From positions 4,441,918 through 4,505,917 of the forward strand of contig CP071065.1 of NCBI GenBank assembly GCA_017164015.1: a stretch of 64,000 nt of DNA. The letters run 5' to 3'. Positions 57,959 through 64,000 of the stretch are shown here, piece by piece; the first letter of the stretch is position 1; every line of letters starts with the position of its first letter. A model generated the notes under the pieces. It searched no databases and was not told the DNA's origin. It saw nothing but the letters and a program-made list of their open reading frames with translations. The translations under genes and the position numbers were made by a program. This DNA comes from Nostoc sp. UHCC 0702. GTDB taxonomy: Bacteria; Cyanobacteriota; Cyanobacteriia; Cyanobacteriales; Nostocaceae.

Positions 57959-59002
57959 ATGGCAGATAATAGTGATAATTTCAACTCATTTCGTGCTTTG
58001 GCATTGCAAGTTACATGCTATGCAGTCAATCAAACACGCGATCGCCAAGAAGCTCGTGCGTTGATGCTAAACTCTATCAATCGCTTAGCACAACAAATTG
58101 CTGCTAGTATTGCTTTTATTGGCTCGGACTGTCGTTTAATTGTATTGCCAGAATATTTTCTCACTGGTTTCCCGATGGGAGAACCTTTAGCAGTATGGGC
58201 TGACAAAGCTTGTTTAGAAATGGCGGGTGCTGAGTATGAAGCACTTGGTAAAATTGCTCAAAAACATCAAATCTTTTTAGCTGGTAATGCTTACGAAATT
58301 GACCCCAATTTTCCAGGGTTGTATTTTCAAACTTGCTTTGTGATTGACCCTTCGGGAACAATTGTTTTACGTTATCGGCGGCTAAATTCTTTATTTGCCC
58401 CTACACCTGGCGATGTCTGGGATAAATATCTCGACTGTTACGGGTTAGAGGGGGTTTTTCCTGTAGCGAAAACGGCAATTGGTAATTTAGCAGCTTTAGC
58501 ATCGGAAGAAATTTTGTATCCAGAGGTGGCGCGGTGTCTGACGATGCGAGGTGCGGAGATTTTTTTACACTCCACCTCAGAAGTGTATGGCAAGACGTTA
58601 GCGCCTAAAGATGCTGCGAAAATCTCTCGTGCTGTAGAAAATATGGCATACGTAGTTTCAGCTAATACGGCAGGCATAGCGAATATTTCCATCCCTGTTG
58701 CTTCTGCTGATGGTGGTTCTAAAATTATCGACCATCGCGGAATAGTATTAGCAGAGACAGCTACAGGCGAAAGTATGGCAGCGTTTGCAGAGATAGACCT
58801 AGCAGCATTACGCCGCGATCGCCGTCGCCCTGGGTTACATAATATACTCTCACGCCAGCGGTTTGAGATATACGCCCAAAGCTACAGCGAGTCACAATTT
58901 TACCCAGCAAACACCATGCTTAACCAAGAAGTAGACCGCAAACACTTTATCCAAACACAACAAGCAACAATTGAACGTCTGGCAAAATTGGGAATAATTT
59001 GA
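57959..59002 (+). CDS. Nitrilase-fold protein with two catalytic residues replaced
   Basis: 347 residues of the carbon-nitrogen hydrolase superfamily. The first catalytic Glu is kept in VLPEYFLTG near 65. The position of the Lys reads LRYRRLNSL (Arg), and the nucleophile region reads GNLAALASEE, with Ser where GxLGxLxCxE-type enzymes have Cys. Strands such as GAEIFLHSTSE and AYVVSANTAG are kept. It is therefore probably inactive as an amidase, or works by other chemistry. ATG 57959 follows GAGGGGAG. The aldehyde dehydrogenase gene follows after 290 bp of repeats. Confidence 0.8.
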   Translation: MADNSDNFNSFRALALQVTCYAVNQTRDRQEARALMLNSINRLAQQIAASIAFIGSDCRLIVLPEYFLTGFPMGEPLAVWADKACLEMAGAEYEALGKIAQKHQIFLAGNAYEIDPNFPGLYFQTCFVIDPSGTIVLRYRRLNSLFAPTPGDVWDKYLDCYGLEGVFPVAKTAIGNLAALASEEILYPEVARCLTMRGAEIFLHSTSEVYGKTLAPKDAAKISRAVENMAYVVSANTAGIANISIPVASADGGSKIIDHRGIVLAETATGESMAAFAEIDLAALRRDRRRPGLHNILSRQRFEIYAQSYSESQFYPANTMLNQEVDRKHFIQTQQATIERLAKLGII

Positions 59003-59004
59003 AT

Positions 59005-59158
59005 TGGGGACTGGGGACTGGGGACTGGGGACTGGGGACTGGGGACTGGGGACTGGGGACTGGGGACTGGGGACTGGGGACTGGGGACTGGGGACTGGGG
59101 ACTGGGGACTGGGGATTAGGGACTGGGGACTGGGGACTGGGGACTGGGGACTGGGGAA
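59005..59158. repeat. Heptanucleotide array (GGGGACT)n
   Basis: About 21 copies, almost perfect, starting just after the nitrilase-fold gene stop. Confidence 0.97.
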
Positions 59159-59179
59159 TTGGGATTATAAATAACTAAT

Positions 59180-59275
59180 GACAACTGACAACTGACAACT
59201 GACAACTGACAACTGACAACTGACAACTGACAACTGACAACTGACAACTGACAACTGACAACTGACAACTGACCA
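59180..59275. repeat. Heptanucleotide array (ACAACTG)n
   Basis: About 13 copies ending just before the aldehyde dehydrogenase ATG at 59290, so its leader is made of repeats. Confidence 0.97.
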
Positions 59276-59289
59276 TTGACTATTGACAA

Positions 59290-60708
59290 ATGACAAAACC
59301 AATAGAAGTCCGCAACCCTAGGACTGGAAAATATGATTATGTGATTATTCCGCCGCCGCCGAAGCTTTTGGCGCAGCAATGTAGCCGCGCCCGCAGGGCA
59401 CAACCGCGTTGGTATCAACTGGGTGTGGAAGGCAGAATTGCAGCTTTACAAGCATGGAAGCAAGCTTTATTATCGGAACGCGATCGCCTGTTGGAGGCTT
59501 TGGTTAATGATACGGGCAGATTGTCCATCTCAAAGTTGGAAATCGATTCTTTTTTCTCTAGCATTGATCGCTGGTGTGGGTTAGCGCCAGATTTGTTACA
59601 AGAATCTGCAAAAAATACAGCTATCCCGTTTATCGCTTTACAACAATTATCTGTTCCTTACTGCCTAGTCGGGGTCATTAGCCCGTGGAATTTTCCGCTG
59701 CTGCTGTCTACAATTGATGCTATTCCGGCATTACTGGCGGGTTGTGCTGTAATTATCAAACCGAGTGAAATTGCCCCCCGCTTTGTCGCACCGCTAATTA
59801 CTGCAATCAATGCTGTGCCAGAATTGCGTGACATCTTGGGTTTTGTTGAGGGTGCAGGGGAAACAGGTACAAATTTAATTGACAATGTGGATTTAATATG
59901 CTTTACAGGCAGTGTCGCCACTGGGCGAAAAGTTGCAGAGGCGGCTGCTAAACGGTTTATTCCTGCTTTTTTAGAATTAGGGGGGAAAGACCCGGCGATC
60001 GTTTTAGAATCAGCGAATTTAGAATTAGCTACTTCAGCAATTTTGTGGGGTTCAGTGGTCAACACTGGGCAATCATGCCTGTCAATTGAGCGCATTTATG
60101 TTGCTGAATCTCTCTTTGAAGAATTTTATCATTTACTAATAGCAAAAGCTTCCCGTCTTCAACTAGCTTATCCCACAGTTGAAAGTGGAGAACTTGGGCC
60201 TATTATTGCTGAAAGACAAGCAGCAATTATTAGCGAACATCTGCAAGATGCGGTGGAAAAAGGAGCAATTATTCACTGCGGTGGCAAAGTTGAAGCATTA
60301 AACGGCGGTTGGTGGTGTCGTCCGACGGTAATCACTCAGGTGAATCATTCTATGAAAGTGATGACTGAAGAGACTTTTGGCCCCATTATGCCAGTCATGC
60401 CTTTCCCTACAGTTGAAGAAGCGGTATATTTGGCAAATGATTCAATTTTTGGGTTAAGTGCTGCGGTTTTTGCAGGTTCGGAAGCTGAAGCGTTAGCTGT
60501 TGCTGATCAAATAGATGCAGGTGCTATCAGTATTAATGATGCAGCTCTCACCGCCATTATGCACGAAGGAGAGAAAAACGCCTTCAAACTCTCCGGGATG
60601 GGTGGGTCGCGCATGGGGCCTGCGGCGCTGAAACGGTTCATGAGGAAAAAAGCTTGTTTGATTAAAACTAATTCTAATAGTGACCCTTGGTGGTTTGATA
60701 ATTCGTAA
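59290..60708 (+). CDS. NAD(P)-dependent aldehyde dehydrogenase
   Basis: 472 residues. VGVISPWNFPLLLS is the cofactor-binding start, CFTGSVATGRKVAEAA follows, Glu is in FLELGGKDPA near 231, and the nucleophile Cys in NTGQSCLSIERIYV near 262. TEETFGPIMPV completes the pattern. The substrate cannot be told; the last part has an unusual KRFMRKKACLIKTNS end, which may approach membranes. ATG 59290 is followed by TKPIEVRNPRTG; the upstream sequence is repeat. Confidence 0.93.
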   Translation: MTKPIEVRNPRTGKYDYVIIPPPPKLLAQQCSRARRAQPRWYQLGVEGRIAALQAWKQALLSERDRLLEALVNDTGRLSISKLEIDSFFSSIDRWCGLAPDLLQESAKNTAIPFIALQQLSVPYCLVGVISPWNFPLLLSTIDAIPALLAGCAVIIKPSEIAPRFVAPLITAINAVPELRDILGFVEGAGETGTNLIDNVDLICFTGSVATGRKVAEAAAKRFIPAFLELGGKDPAIVLESANLELATSAILWGSVVNTGQSCLSIERIYVAESLFEEFYHLLIAKASRLQLAYPTVESGELGPIIAERQAAIISEHLQDAVEKGAIIHCGGKVEALNGGWWCRPTVITQVNHSMKVMTEETFGPIMPVMPFPTVEEAVYLANDSIFGLSAAVFAGSEAEALAVADQIDAGAISINDAALTAIMHEGEKNAFKLSGMGGSRMGPAALKRFMRKKACLIKTNSNSDPWWFDNS

Positions 60709-61010
60709 TTAGTAATTGAGAAATTTATATCATTTCCGCGCTTGTTGCTCGTAATCAAAGCGCCCAAATTCTGCATTGTCGGGTGTATTGTCGCCAAGCG
60801 CCTCACCCTCAGACTTTTTCGGTGCGTTATGGACGTTAGTCCTAACGCACCCTACCATAACTCCTGGTATAAACTAATAACTGAGTGGAGATGATGCCAA
60901 AGTTTGCTTATCTTGACATTTCTCATTGTTCGTTGATTTGAGAATCGACTTTACCGTATTCCGGGCGTAGCGACGGTTGCGAGTTAAGTGCTTAACCAGT
61001 CCCTTTTGCC
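60709..61010. other. Gene-free stretch
   Basis: Contains an inverted repeat GTGCGTTA/TAACGCAC around a GGACGTTAGTCC centre (about 60822-60851). On the minus strand a short frame (GLVKHLTRNRRYARNTVKSI) resembles no known family. Nothing else is visible. Confidence 0.6.
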
Positions 61011-62174
61011 TCAAGCTAAAGATAAATCGGGTGATAACCTCTGCAAAACTTGCTTTAATACCATCGCTGTCCAATCTATATCAGCTTCAGTGGTATAACG
61101 CCCTAATGTCATGCGAATTCCGCCTAAAGCAGCTTTTTGGGGATAGCCCATTGCTAAAAGTATCGGGCTGGGGCTAAGTTTACCACTGCGACAGGCAGCA
61201 CCGGCACTGATGCCAATACCAGCCTGGTTTAACTGTCGCACTAAGGTTTTGCCGCTAAGCTTTTCACCATCGGCATGTTCTAGGCAGAAACTAACATGGT
61301 GAGGTAAACGCCGATCGCGATCGCCTGTTACTATTAAACCAGGAACATCTGCTAATAAATCAAACAAGCGATCGCGTAATTTGATTAACCTTGGTGTTTC
61401 ACTGGCTAATTCTTGTGCTGCTAGTTCGGCTGCTACACCAAAACCTGCAATGGCTGGTACAGGTTGAGTCCCAGAACGCTGTCCCATTTCTTGTCCACCA
61501 CCACAAATTAAGGGCGCTATCTCTACACCAGGACGCACATATAATGCCCCTGCACCCAAGGGCCCATATAATTTATGACTGGACATACTCAGCAAATCTA
61601 CGGCTAATGTTTGCACGTTGATGGGCAAGCGTCCCACAACTTGCACTGCATCTGTATGAAACAAAACTCCATGCGATCGGGCAATATTTCCCAATTCTAC
61701 AATTGGTTGCAATGTCCCTACTTCACTTTGCCCGTAAATTATGGAAACTAAAACCGTGTTACGTCGCAATGCGGCTTTTAATTCCAGCGGGTTAACTCTG
61801 CCTTTGGTATCCACCGCTAGGCGCGTGACTTCCCAACCCCACATTTCTAGCAACCGCGCTGTTTCTGAAATTGCTGAATGCTCAACGTTGGAGATAATTA
61901 TATGTTGAGGCACGGTGTACAACCGAGCCACACCCATAATTGCTTGATTGTCTGCTTCAGTGCCGCCGGAAGTAAAGATAATAGATTCAGCTTGGGCAGC
62001 GTTAATTAAACCAGCTACTTGCAGCCTAGCCTGTTCCACAATTGTTGCTGCTCGTTGTCCCCATTCATGTAAGCTGGAAGGATTGCCCCACTCTTGGGTG
62101 AGGACTGTTTGCATAGTAGCGATCGCTTCTGGGCGAGTGGGAGTAGTAGCACTGTAATCTAGATATATTTGCAT
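61011..62174 (-). CDS. Cysteine desulfurase (NifS/IscS family)
   Basis: 387 residues, PLP-dependent; removes sulfur from cysteine for Fe-S clusters or thiolation. The start MQIYLDYSATTPTRPEA is typical. The PLP Lys is in MSSHKLYGPLGAGAL near 199, and the persulfide Cys in SAGAACRSG near 328. The class I spacing fits IscS/NifS rather than SufS. No nif or isc genes are adjacent, so its exact role is open. Confidence 0.93.
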   Translation of the reverse strand: MQIYLDYSATTPTRPEAIATMQTVLTQEWGNPSSLHEWGQRAATIVEQARLQVAGLINAAQAESIIFTSGGTEADNQAIMGVARLYTVPQHIIISNVEHSAISETARLLEMWGWEVTRLAVDTKGRVNPLELKAALRRNTVLVSIIYGQSEVGTLQPIVELGNIARSHGVLFHTDAVQVVGRLPINVQTLAVDLLSMSSHKLYGPLGAGALYVRPGVEIAPLICGGGQEMGQRSGTQPVPAIAGFGVAAELAAQELASETPRLIKLRDRLFDLLADVPGLIVTGDRDRRLPHHVSFCLEHADGEKLSGKTLVRQLNQAGIGISAGAACRSGKLSPSPILLAMGYPQKAALGGIRMTLGRYTTEADIDWTAMVLKQVLQRLSPDLSLA

Positions 62175-62391
62175 ATCACTAATAGTTGAGTGGAATCACA
62201 AGCTGGCGACAGACTGCTTATCTTTTGAGCATATATAGATAAGTTAATAATTCATGACAAAAGGGAAATATTTCTACATCAGTGAGATGGATTGTTTCAT
62301 AATTTTCAAACTATTTTTCTACCTAATTTGGTGTACTCGATTTTGGGAATTATAAATAGGTTAACTCCCAATCCACTTTTAGCAGATTACT

Positions 62392-64000
62392 GTGCAAATT
62401 TTGCCTCAGCCAAAGTATTTTTTGATCTTTTTGATGATATTGGCGATCGCCGCTTGTCAACGAGTCCAGTCTTACAATAAGCGTCTAGCACCTTTACCGC
62501 AAGATCCGTTCGTTAAAGTTTACTTTAATCATTCCCAGTCTTGGGAGTACAAAGAACCTTACCGCCAGCAAACTCGTCTTGGGGATAATTTAGAAAAACA
62601 GATTGTCGATGCTATTTATCAAGCTAAATCTACTATAGATGTAGCGGTACAAGAATTACGTTTACCCAAAGTTGCCCAAGCACTAAGAGACAAACAGCAA
62701 GCGGGAATCAAAGTCAGGGTAATTTTGGAAAATACCTACAGCCGTCCTTGGATTACCCAGACAGCGGATGAAGTCAAGAAGTTAGCGCCAAGGGAACAAG
62801 AACGTTACCGCGAATTTCAGAAATTTCTAGATATTAATCAAGATCATCAAATCAGCCCAGAGGAAATTAAGCAAAGGGATGCATTGATCATTTTACAAAA
62901 TGCCAAAATCCCTTGGATTGATGATCGTGCAGATGGTTCAGCGGGTAGCAGCTTGATGCATCACAAGTTTGTGATTGTGGATAATCGCCTTGTGATTGTG
63001 ACTTCAGCCAATTTTACTTTAAGTGATACTTTTGGTGATTTGACAAATCTTAGTAGTTTAGGTAATGCCAATAATTTCTTACAAATTGAAAGTTCCGAAT
63101 TAGCATCGTTATTTACTGAAGAATTTAACATCATGTGGGGCGATGGCCCAGGGGGCAAATTAGATAGTAAATTTGGTGTGAAAAAACCCATGCGATCGCC
63201 AAAAACAATCACCTTAGGTGAAACTCAAATTACAGTGCAATTTTCCCCAAATTCTGCAACTCAACTTTGGAGTCAAACAAGTAATGGTTTAATTGGCAAA
63301 ACCTTAAATTCAGCCCAGAAATCTATTGATATGGCATTGTTTGTCTTTTCTGAACAGCGTCTTAGCAATATCTTAGAAACCCGCCATCAACAAAGCGTAG
63401 CAATTCGTAGTTTAATTGATTCACAATTTGCCTATCGTTATTATAGTGAAGCCTTAGATATGATGGGCGTTGCTCTGAGTAATAAATGTAAATATGAACT
63501 TGATAATCACCCTTGGAAGAATCCGATTACTACTGTAGGCATACCAACATTAGCCAAAGGTGATTTGTTGCATCATAAATTTGCTGTGATTGATAGCCAA
63601 ACAGTAATTACAGGTTCACACAATTGGTCAGACGCAGCCAATAATGGTAATGACGAGACACTAGTAGTAATTGAAAGTCCTACAGTTGCTGCCCATTATA
63701 TACGGGAATTTGACCGTCTTTACAGCAATGCTAAACCTGGTTTACCACCAAAAATTCAAGAAAAGATTAAACTAGAAAAACAAAAGTGTCCTCAAATTAT
63801 CACCCCTGATTCCAGTGTGAATCAAGGAATTTCTCAAATAAATATCAACACAGCAACTTTAGAAGAATTAATAACCCTTCCCGGTGTAGGTAAAAAGTTA
63901 GCACAGCGGATTATTAATAGTCGCCAACAGCAAAAATTTACATCATTACAAGACTTAGAACGAGTGCCAGGAGTGAGTAATAAAATGCTGGATAAGTGGC
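62392..64000 (+). CDS. Phospholipase D-like lipoprotein with helix-hairpin-helix end (partial)
   Basis: At least 536 residues; it continues past the window. GTG 62392 is the only start after an in-frame TAG at 62380 that gives a full lipoprotein signal (KYFLIFLMILAIAACQ). Two HKD motifs, HHKFVIVDN near 190 and HHKFAVIDS near 395, form the PLD active site. An EF-hand-like DINQDHQISPEE loop lies between. The C-terminal part, ININTATLEELITLPGVGKK and SLQDLERVPGVS, is a double helix-hairpin-helix as in ComEA. It probably acts on nucleic acid or phospholipid outside the cytoplasmic membrane. Confidence 0.9.
   Translation, partial: MQILPQPKYFLIFLMILAIAACQRVQSYNKRLAPLPQDPFVKVYFNHSQSWEYKEPYRQQTRLGDNLEKQIVDAIYQAKSTIDVAVQELRLPKVAQALRDKQQAGIKVRVILENTYSRPWITQTADEVKKLAPREQERYREFQKFLDINQDHQISPEEIKQRDALIILQNAKIPWIDDRADGSAGSSLMHHKFVIVDNRLVIVTSANFTLSDTFGDLTNLSSLGNANNFLQIESSELASLFTEEFNIMWGDGPGGKLDSKFGVKKPMRSPKTITLGETQITVQFSPNSATQLWSQTSNGLIGKTLNSAQKSIDMALFVFSEQRLSNILETRHQQSVAIRSLIDSQFAYRYYSEALDMMGVALSNKCKYELDNHPWKNPITTVGIPTLAKGDLLHHKFAVIDSQTVITGSHNWSDAANNGNDETLVVIESPTVAAHYIREFDRLYSNAKPGLPPKIQEKIKLEKQKCPQIITPDSSVNQGISQININTATLEELITLPGVGKKLAQRIINSRQQQKFTSLQDLERVPGVSNKMLDKW

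Noticed and set aside
59116..59418. Repeat-rich protein (LSVVSCQ units) on the minus strand
   Set aside because: It is a translation of the heptamer arrays and the start of the dehydrogenase in antisense; no coding evidence.

Overview
Host. The window reads as chromosome of a filamentous (Nostocales-type) cyanobacterium. The octamer GCGATCGC (HIP1) recurs throughout. Heptanucleotide tandem repeats such as (GGGGACT)n, (ACAACTG)n, (CTAACTC)n and (AATTGGG)n fill many intergenic gaps. A treH-treY-treZ trehalose cluster, the RppA/RppB two-component pair and a remnant of a Ser/Thr kinase-ATPase-histidine kinase signalling protein all fit Nostoc, Tolypothrix or Calothrix relatives. These family names are recognised from sequence by eye; no search was run.

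Layout. (1) 1-5.1 kb: a proteostasis cluster, probable YfdX (partial) - DnaJ - CbpM-like - ClpB - HdeD. (2) 5.2-16.9 kb: an accessory region full of debris (IS66 fragment, GC-rich SDR fragment, IS4 element with an in-frame TGA, TnsB-type remnant split by a MITE). It also carries probably acquired genes: an actinobacterial-style lipoprotein peptidase, a prolyl oligopeptidase, a SnoaL-like protein, a CPBP protease and small secreted proteins. RidA and AraC pseudogenes lie here too. (3) 16.9-21.6 kb: a DsbA-like protein, then a NarL-type regulator and a PAS/GAF histidine kinase. The kinase is the C-terminal half of a three-part protein whose N-terminal kinase fragment lies just upstream. (4) About 21.5-39.0 kb: a mobile element. 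It has a tyrosine integrase broken by TAA at one end. It then carries a CoiA-like protein, a ParB-like gene with a cytosine-5 methyltransferase nested in another reading frame, two Cro/CI-type regulators, two MSV199/KilA-N (antirepressor-type) genes, a SWIM-finger protein and about 15 small unknown genes. No phage structural genes are visible. Chromosomal genes are truncated at both edges. A 15-bp palindrome recurs in front of many of its genes and looks like an element-wide operator. (5) 39.6-48.6 kb: polyphosphate-type glucokinase, RppA/RppB, an OB-fold secreted protein, a giant membrane protein and a DUF4112 protein. (6) 48.6-57.9 kb: a RHH/RelE toxin-antitoxin pair surrounded by MITE copies and a 21-bp palindromic repeat array, the trehalose cluster, and a RAYT transposase with its REP-like palindromes. 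(7) 57.9-64 kb: a nitrilase-fold protein lacking two catalytic residues, an aldehyde dehydrogenase, a cysteine desulfurase, and a phospholipase D-like lipoprotein with helix-hairpin-helix motifs that runs off the window.

How the genes fit together. The first cluster would refold or disaggregate proteins in cytosol and envelope. TreY and TreZ convert glycogen ends to trehalose and TreH degrades it, giving desiccation and osmotic control. RppA/RppB probably controls the OB-fold gene behind it. The mobile element appears to have its own regulatory circuit. Much of the rest records repeated invasion by small repeats, some of which have become part of coding sequences (treZ stop, RAYT, giant membrane protein).
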